Virus record (IMG/VR): IMGVR_UViG_3300048836_000098
Location: 1 to 64,000 of that record
Direction: 5' to 3' (one strand)
DNA from: a virus
DNA: 64,000 nt
In this document: positions 6,739 through 14,886 of the stretch, in pieces
Numbering within the stretch: position 1 is the stretch's first letter
How the letters are laid out: the number at the start of each line of letters is the position of its first letter
The notes under the pieces: generated by a model
The model's database searches: none
What the model was told of the DNA's origin: nothing
Seen by the model: only the letters and a program-made list of their open reading frames with translations
Position numbers and translations under genes: made by a program

Positions 6739-7127
6739 ACACCGAAGAATTATGCCAGATTTTTGAGAAATTGGCGAGTCTTTATCCGAACGATAGAACT
6801 TTTACGAGATCAAAAGAAGACATAACTGCAACTATAGTCCTTTGGCAAGAAGCACTTGTTGACGTGACTTTCGACTGCGCCACTAGGTTTCTAACGGATC
6901 ACGTTCGCAGAAGTCAGTATATGCCAGCCGTTTGTGACTTCTATCAATTCCACAAACAAGAACTTATCGACAAGCGCATGCGGATCGAATCAACGCAGGA
7001 GAGCTACATCAACGACGGAAGAAACGTATTGCTTGAAACCGCGAGGATGATGTACGAGCAAGGGCTGATCACGAACCCGTTCAAGAAGAAAGCGGCAGAA
7101 CAGAAAGTGGAGGAGGAAAAGGAATGA
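6735..7127 (+). CDS. Helicase loader, G39P-like, 130 aa
   Basis: Starts in an ATGA overlap with the replisome organiser, with GGAG upstream. A ~100-residue helical N-terminus (EKLASLYPNDRTF, VDVTFDCATRFLTDH, MPAVCDFYQF) resembles the G39P-type loader/inhibitor of the phage SPP1 helicase. A Lys/Glu-rich tail follows. It would deliver DnaB (8774) to the origin with the preceding protein. Confidence 0.65.
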   Translation: MNTEELCQIFEKLASLYPNDRTFTRSKEDITATIVLWQEALVDVTFDCATRFLTDHVRRSQYMPAVCDFYQFHKQELIDKRMRIESTQESYINDGRNVLLETARMMYEQGLITNPFKKKAAEQKVEEEKE

Positions 7128-7639
7128 TTTGGTTTATTATTGGGATCGCAGTTGCAATTTGGTTGACCGTTCGTTCGTGGGTAGATAACTTCTGGTTTGA
7201 GACGGTCATCGGACACATCATCGGAAACATCGGTCAATTGGTAATGTGCTTACTATGCGCGTTGATTGTGTGCGTGATAAGCAGTTTTATCGCAACAGAT
7301 TCCGTTGAGGATTTCACCAAGAAAGAAACGTCGCAAGAGATTTACGCCTTGTCGGATAATATCGGAAGCGAAGGATCGTTCTTTCTTGGAACTGGTCAGG
7401 TCGGTAGCGATATCTCGTACTACTATGTTGTAGATTCTGAAAACGGCAAGCACATTGAATCTGTTAAGCGCGAAAACGCATACGTCAAATACGGAGACGA
7501 ACATACGGTAACCATCGTTTCTTACGAGTTTGAAAATAAAGCATTGCACTGGATCGCGTTCTCAACCAAAGAAAATGACTATATATTTCGCGTTCCAGAG
7601 GGGACAATTACAAGCTCATTCCAGATCGACTTGAATTAA
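7124..7639 (+). CDS. Membrane-anchored hypothetical protein, 171 aa
   Basis: Starts in an ATGA overlap, with GGAGGAAAAGG upstream. Two hydrophobic helices at residues ~1-16 and ~32-56 are followed by a ~110-residue soluble beta-rich domain. The topology suggests an exported or peripheral domain held at the host membrane. No family recognised. It interrupts the replication genes. Confidence 0.65.
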   Translation: MIWFIIGIAVAIWLTVRSWVDNFWFETVIGHIIGNIGQLVMCLLCALIVCVISSFIATDSVEDFTKKETSQEIYALSDNIGSEGSFFLGTGQVGSDISYYYVVDSENGKHIESVKRENAYVKYGDEHTVTIVSYEFENKALHWIAFSTKENDYIFRVPEGTITSSFQIDLN

Positions 7640-7652
7640 GGAGGAAAACAAA

Positions 7653-8039
7653 ATGCTTGACAACGATACCTTACTACGCCTATTCAAGTGCTTCCCAAAC
7701 TCGTTCTTGAATTCGCAGTTGGAGTTTATAGCGGATTTGAAATCGAACACATACTTTCAGCTATCGGATTGCGAAACGGAATTTCAGGTCAAGAAGAAAG
7801 TCATCCAGCGGTTGAGCAGAGCGGCTTTTAAGTCAGAGCCGTATCAGACGATGATTGCGAACGAACGTTTTCATAAGCGCATTGCAAGAGGCATAAACGA
7901 CTTTCTTGACACTGATTGGGATTGCGACGATTTTGAGATCATCTACACCAAACTCGGAAATGGTTGCAACGATAATTTGTGCGAGGCGTTTATCAACAGC
8001 GGGTACGAATTGGATGTTTTGAAAGGAGAAAAGGTATGA
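7653..8039 (+). CDS. Hypothetical protein, 128 aa
   Basis: AAGGAGG lies 9 bases before the ATG. The product is acidic and helix-rich with several Asn/Asp-rich stretches, and has no membrane segment or metal motif. It overlaps the next gene by four bases. Function unknown. Confidence 0.65.
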   Translation: MLDNDTLLRLFKCFPNSFLNSQLEFIADLKSNTYFQLSDCETEFQVKKKVIQRLSRAAFKSEPYQTMIANERFHKRIARGINDFLDTDWDCDDFEIIYTKLGNGCNDNLCEAFINSGYELDVLKGEKV

Positions 8040-8434
8040 ACGGAAATAATGTTTACGATTCGGACGATTGCGAGTTTCAGAAACAGGTGTCAGATTTGTT
8101 GGTTGGGAAAGCCATCGTCAAGGTTGAATCGTTTGGTGACGCAGATGCAGAGCTGACGTTAAGCGATGGAACGGTTCTATTCGCTGAAGGAAACACGGGT
8201 TGTGGTGGGTGTAACAACGGATGGTATGAACTCAAAGAACTGAACGGATGCGAAAATGCCATCACGCGTGTTGAAGCAAGTGACGATGGCGAAACGTACA
8301 ACCTATTCGTGTATGCCGAAAACAAGAAAATCACGTGCCTGTCCTACGAAGGGTACGACAACGGATACTACGGAACGGGATACACAATCGCGGTACGTCC
8401 GAAAAAGGAGGAACCCACATGTGCGCAGGACTGA
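8036..8434 (+). CDS. DUF7448-like beta-rich protein, 132 aa
   Basis: ATG 8036 overlaps the previous stop, with AAGGAG upstream. The order of elements (LVGKAIVKVES, AELTLSDGTVL, then a Cys/Gly turn, ITRVEASDDGETYNLFVY, and YYGTGYTIAVR) fits a small phage beta family I associate with DUF7448. Role unknown. The family call rests on pattern memory only. Confidence 0.55.
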   Translation: MNGNNVYDSDDCEFQKQVSDLLVGKAIVKVESFGDADAELTLSDGTVLFAEGNTGCGGCNNGWYELKELNGCENAITRVEASDDGETYNLFVYAENKKITCLSYEGYDNGYYGTGYTIAVRPKKEEPTCAQD

Positions 8435-8610
8435 CCACCGAACAACTAGCCATCATCGGTCTATACGCATTTGCAACGGTTGCCGCAGTAATCATGCTTG
8501 TTGTGACGCTTACTGTGATTAAGGCTATTTTGAGGATTGGAGGACATGACGGTGGGCGGATTTCTCGATTCGATTCGCATAAAAGCAGGACTCCCGCAAA
8601 AAACCATTGA
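8419..8610 (+). CDS. Small membrane protein, 63 aa, one TM helix
   Basis: AAGGAGGAACCC precedes ATG 8419. After ten polar residues comes a long hydrophobic helix (~residues 10-38), then a basic His/Arg/Lys-rich tail. The start lies within the end of the preceding gene. Function unknown. Confidence 0.6.
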   Translation: MCAGLTTEQLAIIGLYAFATVAAVIMLVVTLTVIKAILRIGGHDGGRISRFDSHKSRTPAKNH

Positions 8611-8773
8611 CGATACGGGAATCTGCCAGACATGCGGAAGTCTGTGCGCGGTCACCGAAACACTGATCGGATGTGAGGCGCACGACAAACTAATCATTCC
8701 AGAATTTCCGCCGTATTCAAATCCAAAGTTCAAGTGCGGAGATTGGAAACCGAATAAAAGAGCGGAGGTATAA
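8546..8773 (+). CDS. Zinc-ribbon-like hypothetical protein, 75 aa
   Basis: A GGAGG directly before ATG 8546 and a GAGG ten bases further up support the start. Cysteines are arranged as CQTCGSLC, then two more (GCEAH, KCGDW), as in small treble-clef or ribbon folds. It ends one base before the DnaB start. Function unknown. Confidence 0.6.
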   Translation: MTVGGFLDSIRIKAGLPQKTIDDTGICQTCGSLCAVTETLIGCEAHDKLIIPEFPPYSNPKFKCGDWKPNKRAEV

Positions 8774-10399
8774 ATGCCATACGACGATTTTGAGAGCATG
8801 CTCTACGAAGAAGTTCCTGAAAAGCCTATCCCGCCACAACCGCAGGAGAAGCCCGTAGAGCGATTTAAGAGTGAAGACGCACAAACTGACGCTCGCGACG
8901 AGATTCCGGTTCCAGACGAGCCTCCTGCCGCCAGACGGTACGAACCAATGCAGTTGGAATCTCCAAGACGCATTGAACCCGAAGAAATCCTGACGTTGCC
9001 CCATAGCGGAGACGCTGAACGTTCGGTTCTTGGTTCGATGCTGATTGACACAGACGCTTGCGAACTGGCTTGCATACTACTGTCGGAGGAAGATTTCTAC
9101 GTTCCCGCAAATGCGAAAGTATTCAAAGCGATTAAAGACCTCGTATCGAAAAACAAAGCGGTTGATCTTGTCACGGTAACAGAGGTTCTTGAACATCGCG
9201 GAGAAATTGATTTAGTCGGCGGAATACTCTATCTGACCGATCTTGTTACGTTTGTCCCTACGGCGGCGAACGTCAAGCACTACATCGACATTGTGAAAGG
9301 TCACAGCAATCGACGAAGCGCGATTAAGGCAAGCAATGAAGTTATACGCGATGCAATGGGCGGCGGGACTGAATACGTCAAGATTGCGCAAGCATCCGTT
9401 GAGGAAATCGAATCGAGCCGAATAAATGAAGTCGAGCGAGTTGGAATGAGAGCGATGCAAGCCGCAATCGAAATGGGTGACGCAAAAGCCGCTGACTTCT
9501 CGACTGGATTTCCAGAGGTAGATAAACTGCTCAAGGGTGGGTTCCGTCGCGGCGAGGTCGTAGTCGTTGGAGCAAGACCATCGCAGGGAAAGAGCAGTTT
9601 CGCAATGAACATCACGGATAGCTTTCTAGAAAAGAATCACGTCGTGTACATCCAGACAATGGACGATAGCGAGGTTGCGTTCCTGCAAAGGCTTGAAACC
9701 AAGATGTCACTTGTGAGCGGTTCGGAAATCGAGCGGTTTAAGTCAAGCACTATGGGTCAGTCGTTTTGCCTAGCGTTTATGGCGGCAGCAGAAAACTTAC
9801 AGAATAAGCCGCTCTACATTGACGACTCGCCATCGGTGACAGTCGAGTACATCAAGGCAAAGTGCAAGGCGATTAAGCGAATTGAAGGAACGATTGATCT
9901 GGTGGTCGTGGATTACATCGGTCAGATTGATACGAGTGGAACACAATCGGGCAAGCGCAGAGCGGGATCAAGAGCAGAAGAAGTCGCGCAAGTCAGTAGC
10001 AAGCTAAAGATTCTAGCGAAAGAACTGGATTGCGTCGTGATGGTAATCGTGCAGTTCAATCGGTCAATCGACAGCAGACAGGATAAGCGACCGAACATGT
10101 CCGATCTCAAAGAGTCTGGTGGAATCGAAGCGGACGCGAATATTATCATTTGTCCGAGTCTGCCGTACAAGGACGATCCGAGCCGCGATCCATCGGAAAC
10201 TGTGTTCTACGTCTTGAAGTCAAAGGGAAGTCAAACAGGGAGCATCGAAACAATCAAGTGGGACGGAGAACACTATCTGTTTTACGAGGGCGAGCATCCT
10301 AGAAACGCAAGGTTCAAGCGGAACAAGCCAAGCGAGAACGGTTTTATAGATGTGCCGACAGAAGAAATACCGGAAGAATTTACAGAAGAGAAGGAGTGA
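8774..10399 (+). CDS. dnaB: Replicative DNA helicase DnaB-like, 541 aa
   Basis: The N-terminal ~75 residues are an acidic Pro/Glu-rich extension not usual in DnaB. Residues ~80-190 form the DnaB N-terminal domain (PHSGDAERSVLGSML, DLVTVTEVLEHRGE). The RecA-like motor follows, with Walker A GARPSQGKSS near residue 265, DDSPSVTVEYI, Walker B LVVVDYIGQI near 380, and QFNRSID. The full hexameric helicase is expected. It follows its presumed loader and organiser. A recent tail of Glu/Pro closes the protein. Confidence 0.95.
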   Translation: MPYDDFESMLYEEVPEKPIPPQPQEKPVERFKSEDAQTDARDEIPVPDEPPAARRYEPMQLESPRRIEPEEILTLPHSGDAERSVLGSMLIDTDACELACILLSEEDFYVPANAKVFKAIKDLVSKNKAVDLVTVTEVLEHRGEIDLVGGILYLTDLVTFVPTAANVKHYIDIVKGHSNRRSAIKASNEVIRDAMGGGTEYVKIAQASVEEIESSRINEVERVGMRAMQAAIEMGDAKAADFSTGFPEVDKLLKGGFRRGEVVVVGARPSQGKSSFAMNITDSFLEKNHVVYIQTMDDSEVAFLQRLETKMSLVSGSEIERFKSSTMGQSFCLAFMAAAENLQNKPLYIDDSPSVTVEYIKAKCKAIKRIEGTIDLVVVDYIGQIDTSGTQSGKRRAGSRAEEVAQVSSKLKILAKELDCVVMVIVQFNRSIDSRQDKRPNMSDLKESGGIEADANIIICPSLPYKDDPSRDPSETVFYVLKSKGSQTGSIETIKWDGEHYLFYEGEHPRNARFKRNKPSENGFIDVPTEEIPEEFTEEKE

Positions 10400-10404
10400 T
10401 TTTT

Positions 10405-10566
10405 ATGCGAATCGTGGTTTACTACAGCAACGGAAACAACGAAGAATTTTACGGAGATTTGTCAATTTCGAAGGAATCGATCTTGTGCATTACGCCACAG
10501 TGCGGAAGGGGATCACCGACATTCGTTCCACTAACTAGCATACTGAAATATACTATTGACAGGTAG
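10405..10566 (+). CDS. Small hypothetical protein, 53 aa
   Basis: AAGGAG lies 9 bases before ATG 10405 and the frame ends at TAG 10564-10566. It is a predicted beta-hairpin-rich 53-residue protein with two cysteines. The next gene starts 10 bases on. Function unknown. Confidence 0.5.
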   Translation: MRIVVYYSNGNNEEFYGDLSISKESILCITPQCGRGSPTFVPLTSILKYTIDR

Positions 10567-10576
10567 GAGGAAAGAA

Positions 10577-11044
10577 ATGGAATTTCAGTTTAGGGGTTTT
10601 TGCGAGAGCAGGTTCGGAACGGAAACGATTTGCGTAGACGGAAAGAATATTGTCGGAGACTGGTTCTACGGTTACTATCAGGGCAACAACACAATAGTCG
10701 GATGCGTGGATGTTTTTACAAATAAGATGGCTAAAAGAAAAGTTGTTCCGCAGACCGTTGGAATGTCATTCGAGCAAACGGACAAGAACGGTGGATTAAT
10801 CCACGTCGGTGACATCATCGAACTGGTAACCGAGGACGGCGAGAAGATCACAATCGAGTGCAAATTCGGCACTGTTCAACGCCAAATCTACGAGAATCTT
10901 GTGGAGATCACGGGGTTCTACTTTGAGCGGTCAAACGACGGACGCAAGACGTTTCCAATCGTAAATAACTACCTCGGCAAGCACGACACAGAGATTTGGG
11001 AAGTCATCGGCACGATCTTCGACGTGAAGGAGGAAGAGAAGTGA
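10577..11044 (+). CDS. YopX family protein, 155 aa
   Basis: AGGAGG lies 8 bases before ATG 10577. The YopX layout is visible: an N-terminal beta region (FRGFCESRFG, GDWFYGYY), VVPQTVGMSFEQTDKNGGLIHVGDII in the middle, and EVIGTIFDV at the end. YopX-type proteins are widespread phage accessory proteins with a beta-barrel fold; function is not established. Confidence 0.8.
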   Translation: MEFQFRGFCESRFGTETICVDGKNIVGDWFYGYYQGNNTIVGCVDVFTNKMAKRKVVPQTVGMSFEQTDKNGGLIHVGDIIELVTEDGEKITIECKFGTVQRQIYENLVEITGFYFERSNDGRKTFPIVNNYLGKHDTEIWEVIGTIFDVKEEEK

Positions 11045-11211
11045 TTGAACAACGCGGAGAATGGAAGTACGCATTGATCTGCGACGAGTGCGGTCACGAG
11101 GTTAAGTACTTCAATACATTTGACGAAGCCGTTGAGTACAAAAAAGAAAACGGTTGGAAAAGCAAGAAGGTTGACGGCGAGTGGGTGAATGTTTGCCCCG
11201 ATTGTCAGTGA
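11041..11211 (+). CDS. Zinc ribbon protein, 56 aa (paralogue of 18699)
   Basis: GTG start at 11041 inside the previous stop, with AAGGAGGAAG upstream. CDEC and CPDC pairs flank a central helix, giving a small zinc ribbon. The region FDEAVEYKKENGWKSK is nearly repeated in the product of 18699-18881 (FMDAVDYKKENGWKCK), so the two are paralogues within this genome. Function unknown. Confidence 0.65.
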   Translation: MIEQRGEWKYALICDECGHEVKYFNTFDEAVEYKKENGWKSKKVDGEWVNVCPDCQ

Positions 11212-11219
11212 GGAAGCAA

Positions 11220-11393
11220 ATGACTAACCTAGAATCCCTACTAGAAGAATTTGCCAACACGCGAATCAAGTCTGCGTTCTACAAATATCCTAAAAGGATG
11301 ATTTTTATCGGTGATTTTGAAGGAGAAGTGCTGACGCGAAAAGAAGCAATAGAAAAGGAAATTAACTGGTTGAAGGAGCAAAGGAAAGCATGA
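11220..11393 (+). CDS. Hypothetical protein, 57 aa
   Basis: GAGGAAG lies upstream of ATG 11220. The product is a short charged helical protein with a GDFEGEVLTRKEAIEKEINWLKEQ region resembling a coiled coil. It overlaps the following start by four bases. No family recognised. Confidence 0.55.
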   Translation: MTNLESLLEEFANTRIKSAFYKYPKRMIFIGDFEGEVLTRKEAIEKEINWLKEQRKA

Positions 11394-11608
11394 GAGAGAA
11401 CCTATTCGAGCACATCGAAAGAACGAGCAACGCACCTTACATGGACTTCATACACTCAACGCCCGAACAGCTTGCTGAAAAACTCCTGAAAGCATCATGC
11501 TCATACTGCGTCTACGGTCAAAATGGTTGCCTAGACTGCGAAAACAAGAGCGGAGCGCTTTGCAAGGACGGCATTTTATCCTATTTGCTCGGAAAGACTC
11601 TTGACTAG
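11390..11608 (+). CDS. Cysteine-rich hypothetical protein, 72 aa
   Basis: ATG overlaps the preceding stop and has AAGGA upstream. Five cysteines lie in the second half (SCSYCVYG, CLDC, LCKDG), consistent with a zinc-binding module similar to other small proteins of this arm. The -35 of the integrase promoter lies inside its last codons. Confidence 0.6.
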   Translation: MRENLFEHIERTSNAPYMDFIHSTPEQLAEKLLKASCSYCVYGQNGCLDCENKSGALCKDGILSYLLGKTLD

Positions 11609-11629
11609 ACTGGTATTGTGTGGTATAAT
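11601..11629 (+). promoter_or_regulatory. Integrase promoter, TGTGGTATAAT family
   Basis: TTGACT (11601-11606), 17-base spacer, TATAAT (11624-11629), with a TGG extended -10. It leaves a 65-base leader before ATG 11694. The 11-mer around the -10 is identical to that at 1887-1897 and 20345-20355. Confidence 0.85.
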
Positions 11630-11693
11630 CTGCACATAACATTTAGAGAGAAAAAGAAGTCTTGGTATATTTTGAGCAGAAGGAGATTCGCGT

Positions 11694-12626
11694 ATGCTAA
11701 AAGATGAAATCCTGTCGCAGTTAGACCGATTCGCGTCATATCTTGCAGAGGTTGAGGGTAAGCCTTTGACCACTATTAACGCATATGTCGGTGACATTCG
11801 GCAGCTTGCGACTATGTTTTCTGAAATGCCGGAAATCGCGGAGAAGTCAGTGACAGCCATCCGAAAGCCAGACGCGAACGCATACGCGAAGAAAATGGCA
11901 GACAGCGGAATGAAAGCATCTACTCGCGCAAGGAAAGTCAAAGCGGCTCGGTGCTTCTTCCGTTGGCTCTGCGAAGATGCAGAAGTCGTTTCGGAGTCCG
12001 TATCAAATGCGTTCAAGTCACTGAAATCGCCAAAGATTCCGCAGACACAGCCGTCGATCATAACGAAAGACGAGCGAGACGATTTGCTATCCGTGGTCAG
12101 AACTGGTGTATCAATGAATGAAAAGGCGCATTTGCGCGACGTTGCGATCATGTATCTATTTCTCGGTTCTGGAATCCGCCGTGACGAGTTGTGCAATATC
12201 GAGATGAAAGACGTTGACTTAAAAGAGCGTTGCGTGCTGATTCACGGAAAAGGCAACAAAGAACGCTACTGCTACTTTTCGGAGGGTGTTGCGGGAATCC
12301 TATCCGAGTACATCGGTCATCATCGGAAATCGCTTAAATGCCACGCAGAAAGCACCATGCTATTCTTGTCGCAACAGTCCGAACGAATCAGCTTGAGAGC
12401 AATCAACAACATCGTGGACAAATACCTAGAAGCATCGAACCTAAAAGAACACGGAAGATCGGCTCACGGATTGAGAAAGTCTTTCGCAACAACGCTGTAC
12501 GAGAACACGCGGGATATTTACGTAGTAGCCGCACAACTTGGTCACAGCGGGTTGGGACAGATCAAACGATACGTAGGCGTAGGAAATGACGTAAGGCAGG
12601 CCGCCTGTGCGACGGTAGAATTGTGA
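11694..12626 (+). CDS. Tyrosine recombinase / integrase, 310 aa
   Basis: AAGGAG lies upstream of ATG 11694. Residues ~5-95 form a SAM-like core-binding domain (TTINAYVGDIRQL, RKVKAARCFFRWL). The catalytic domain carries Arg near residue 162 (GSGIRRDEL), Lys in HGKGNKERY, HGLRKS near 258, LGHSG near 281 and the nucleophile Tyr near 293 (IKRYVGVG). All six catalytic positions are present. Its length and domain order match XerC/D-like phage integrases. It is separately promoted. An attP core could not be identified. It may integrate the prophage or resolve genome multimers. Confidence 0.9.
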   Translation: MLKDEILSQLDRFASYLAEVEGKPLTTINAYVGDIRQLATMFSEMPEIAEKSVTAIRKPDANAYAKKMADSGMKASTRARKVKAARCFFRWLCEDAEVVSESVSNAFKSLKSPKIPQTQPSIITKDERDDLLSVVRTGVSMNEKAHLRDVAIMYLFLGSGIRRDELCNIEMKDVDLKERCVLIHGKGNKERYCYFSEGVAGILSEYIGHHRKSLKCHAESTMLFLSQQSERISLRAINNIVDKYLEASNLKEHGRSAHGLRKSFATTLYENTRDIYVVAAQLGHSGLGQIKRYVGVGNDVRQAACATVEL

Positions 12627-12639
12627 GAATGGAATATTT

Positions 12640-12825
12640 ATGACGAACTACGAACGGATTCAGATTGACAAGGCGTTTTGCGCATCGGTGCTTTTTAGAG
12701 CGGAAGAGGGAGCGTATGAGTTGTGGATTGCCGGAGAGTGGCGGGAAAGCCGAGGGTGCAACATGGAGTATGGGTTTGCTAAGGCGAAAGGGATTCCGGT
12801 TGAGTTTGTTGGCGGAGGTGATTGA
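12640..12825 (+). CDS. Short protein resembling the C-terminal half of DUF4406-like proteins, 61 aa
   Basis: ATG 12640 lacks a strong ribosome site. The stretch ELWIAGEWRESRGCNMEYGFAKAKG resembles the end of nucleoside deoxyribosyltransferase-like DUF4406 proteins, in which an Arg/Ser-rich loop is followed by a helix and IPV strand. The N-terminal nucleotide-binding half is missing, so this may be a truncated relic. A full-length relative is encoded at 33469-33768. Confidence 0.45.
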   Translation: MTNYERIQIDKAFCASVLFRAEEGAYELWIAGEWRESRGCNMEYGFAKAKGIPVEFVGGGD

Positions 12826-13482
12826 ATGGCAAAACAGATAGCGTACAACATGGACTGCATGGAAGCCATGCGGGAGATGCCGGATAAAGCATTCGAGCTG
12901 GCGATTGTTGACCCGCCGTATGGGATAGAGCGATTTAAGCGCGGTGGCAGCGTGGTTAACCGGTACGGTGACGAAAATCGACAATGGAACAACATAAAGC
13001 CCGCCTCTGAATACTTTGAAGAACTTTTTCGGGTAAGCAAAAGCCAAATAATTTGGGGAGCAAACAACTTTAGCTTGCCGCCTTCTGAATACTTCATAAT
13101 TTGGGACAAGGTTAATCCGTTTGAATTTAGCTTTGCGATGTGTGAACAGGCGTGGACGAACATCAAAAAGCCTGCAAAGATTTTTACATATAATTCGCGG
13201 AGCGAAAGCGCAAGCCGTATTCATCCAACACAAAAACCCGTCAAGCTCTATGAGTGGCTTTTAACCAACTACGCCAAACAAGGCGACAAGATACTCGACA
13301 CGCATTTAGGTTCAGGCTCGTCACGCATAGCCGCATATAACCTCGGTTTTGACTTTGTGGGGTACGAGATAGATACAGACTATTTCAATGCACAGGAAGA
13401 GCGATTCCAGAAGCACACGGCGCAGATACGGTTGTTTGACCTTGCGCCAAAGCAAGAGATAGAACAACTAAAAATAATCTAA
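12826..13482 (+). CDS. DNA methyltransferase (N6-adenine or N4-cytosine, DPPY type), 218 aa
   Basis: GGAGG precedes ATG 12826. Motif IV is DPPYG at residues ~29-33 and the SAM-binding motif (LDTHLGSGSSRIAA) is near 158, with RIHPTQKPVKLYEWLL between. This order is that of beta-class methyltransferases. No restriction partner is nearby, so the likely role is self-protection against host restriction. First member of the 12826-16701 anti-restriction island. Confidence 0.9.
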   Translation: MAKQIAYNMDCMEAMREMPDKAFELAIVDPPYGIERFKRGGSVVNRYGDENRQWNNIKPASEYFEELFRVSKSQIIWGANNFSLPPSEYFIIWDKVNPFEFSFAMCEQAWTNIKKPAKIFTYNSRSESASRIHPTQKPVKLYEWLLTNYAKQGDKILDTHLGSGSSRIAAYNLGFDFVGYEIDTDYFNAQEERFQKHTAQIRLFDLAPKQEIEQLKII

Positions 13483-13541
13483 AAGTCATAGGCAGCGCTT
13501 TAATTGCCGGCAGCCATTCTGACGAGAAAGGACTATGACGA

Positions 13542-14306
13542 ATGATTGAGCTAAACAGGATTTACAATGAGGATTGCTTAGAGGGGATGAAGCAAATACC
13601 GGATAAAAGTGTGGATATGATATTGTGTGATTTGCCATATGGAACAACGGCTTGTAAGTGGGATAGCGTGATACCGTTTGAGCCGTTGTGGGAACAGTAC
13701 AATAGGATTATCAAAGACAATGGGGCTATAGTTTTATTTGCAAGACAACCTTTTATGAGTGACTTAGTGTGTAGCAATAAAAAGCTTTTTAGATATGAAA
13801 TAATATGGGATAAAAAAACAAGTACAGATTTTGCTCAAGCTAATAATAAACCAATTACAGTACATGAGAATATTGCAGTTTTCTATAAAAAGAAACCAAA
13901 CTACCATAGAATAGACGATGAAGGATTTAAACCATACACAGACAAAAGAACTGTCAGACAAAGTAGTGAACTAGGAGCAAAAGGATGTGTAGTAAGAAAA
14001 CCTTTTGAGAACAAAACGACAAGAACACCTACGACAATCAGACAGCATTTTACTGATAATCGCAAAGGAAAGGGTAGTAGCTTGCATCCTACACAGAAGC
14101 CAGTAAGTTTGTGTGAATGGTTAATAAAAGCATATTCAGATGAAAACGATATAGTACTTGACAACTGCATGGGTTCCGGCACCACCGCAATCGCCTGTAT
14201 CAACACAGGGCGCAACTTCATAGGCTTTGAGTTGGACAAGCAGTACTGCGACATAGCCAACGAGCGCATACGGAAAGCCCTTGCCGAAAAGGAGGTGGGC
14301 GAGTGA
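13542..14306 (+). CDS. DNA methyltransferase (DLPY type), 254 aa, mosaic composition
   Basis: ATG 13542 has AAAGGA upstream. Motif IV is DLPYG near residue 30, followed by CKWDSVIPFEPLWEQY. HPTQKPVSLCEWLI and the SAM site (LDNCMGSGTTAIA) follow near 190-215. It is closely related in layout to the minus-strand methyltransferase at 52527-53261. The central part, ~13760-14160, is conspicuously AT-rich while the last 150 bases are GC-rich like neighbours, so the gene looks recombined. The central part should hold the target-recognition region. Confidence 0.9.
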   Translation: MIELNRIYNEDCLEGMKQIPDKSVDMILCDLPYGTTACKWDSVIPFEPLWEQYNRIIKDNGAIVLFARQPFMSDLVCSNKKLFRYEIIWDKKTSTDFAQANNKPITVHENIAVFYKKKPNYHRIDDEGFKPYTDKRTVRQSSELGAKGCVVRKPFENKTTRTPTTIRQHFTDNRKGKGSSLHPTQKPVSLCEWLIKAYSDENDIVLDNCMGSGTTAIACINTGRNFIGFELDKQYCDIANERIRKALAEKEVGE

Positions 14307-14404
14307 ACCACTTACTAAACATATGCAACATTAACGGCGCGGAGGTTGAGCCGGTCGGTGTGGTTACAAGGTATCATTTTAAGGAGGTACATAATGGCAA
14401 ATGA
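14303..14404 (+). CDS. Possible micro-protein, 33 aa
   Basis: GTG 14303 overlaps the methyltransferase stop and has AGGAGGTGGGC upstream. The 33-residue product contains a polar beta-type stretch and overlaps the start of the next gene by 11 bases. It could instead be a leader that couples translation to 14394. Weakly supported. Confidence 0.35.
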   Translation: MNHLLNICNINGAEVEPVGVVTRYHFKEVHNGK

Positions 14405-14708
14405 AATTCTCTACCAGTGCAGCAATTGCGGCAAGACCGAACGGACCCGCGCTATATTGGGCGTTCCAGACGGTATGTTCTACGCCGGTTATCGCGCTCA
14501 CGGAGATGTGCTATATTGCCCTGATTGCGTCAAAACGTGGAAAGAGCGAAACGGCGCGGAATATGACGAGCAATATAAAAACCCGCCTCACCTGTTCGCT
14601 ATGTGGTGGAATCAGCTTGTGGAGCGGCAAACGGAAGATAAGAGCAAGATAAAAAAGTATAAGACCGCTGCCAATGGTGATTACGTGGAGGCCGACCATG
14701 CAGAATGA
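14394..14708 (+). CDS. Zinc-ribbon hypothetical protein, 104 aa
   Basis: AAGGAGGTACATA precedes ATG 14394. An N-terminal CSNCGKTE pair and a later YCPDCVKTW pair form a zinc ribbon within the first 45 residues. The remainder is polar and helical. Position inside the anti-restriction island suggests a DNA-related role, but no family is recognised. Confidence 0.6.
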   Translation: MANEILYQCSNCGKTERTRAILGVPDGMFYAGYRAHGDVLYCPDCVKTWKERNGAEYDEQYKNPPHLFAMWWNQLVERQTEDKSKIKKYKTAANGDYVEADHAE

Positions 14709-14886
14709 ACTGAAACCGTGTCCGTTTTGCGGCGGTAAAGTAAAGCGCATAATCGGGTACAAAGGGTTGAATTTTTTCAAGTGCATCAAGTGTGGTGCCG
14801 TTATGAGTTTCGACAACGACTACTATAACACTCATAAAAACGAAGCGATTGAAGCTTATAACAGGAGGGTTTGTAATGCAGAATGA
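14698..14886 (+). CDS. Lar-like restriction alleviation protein, 62 aa
   Basis: GGAGG precedes ATG 14698, inside the end of the previous gene. It starts LKPCPFCGGKV and has a second pair CIKCG, then EAIEAYNRR, the layout of the Lar family of phage and prophage zinc proteins. Lar of Rac prophage modulates type I restriction. A second member lies at 15457. The role here is by family assignment. Confidence 0.75.
   Translation: MQNELKPCPFCGGKVKRIIGYKGLNFFKCIKCGAVMSFDNDYYNTHKNEAIEAYNRRVCNAE

Noticed and set aside
11609-11693. attP site in the integrase leader
   Set aside because: No direct repeats or paired arm-type sites could be recognised in the 85-base leader or just after the gene.
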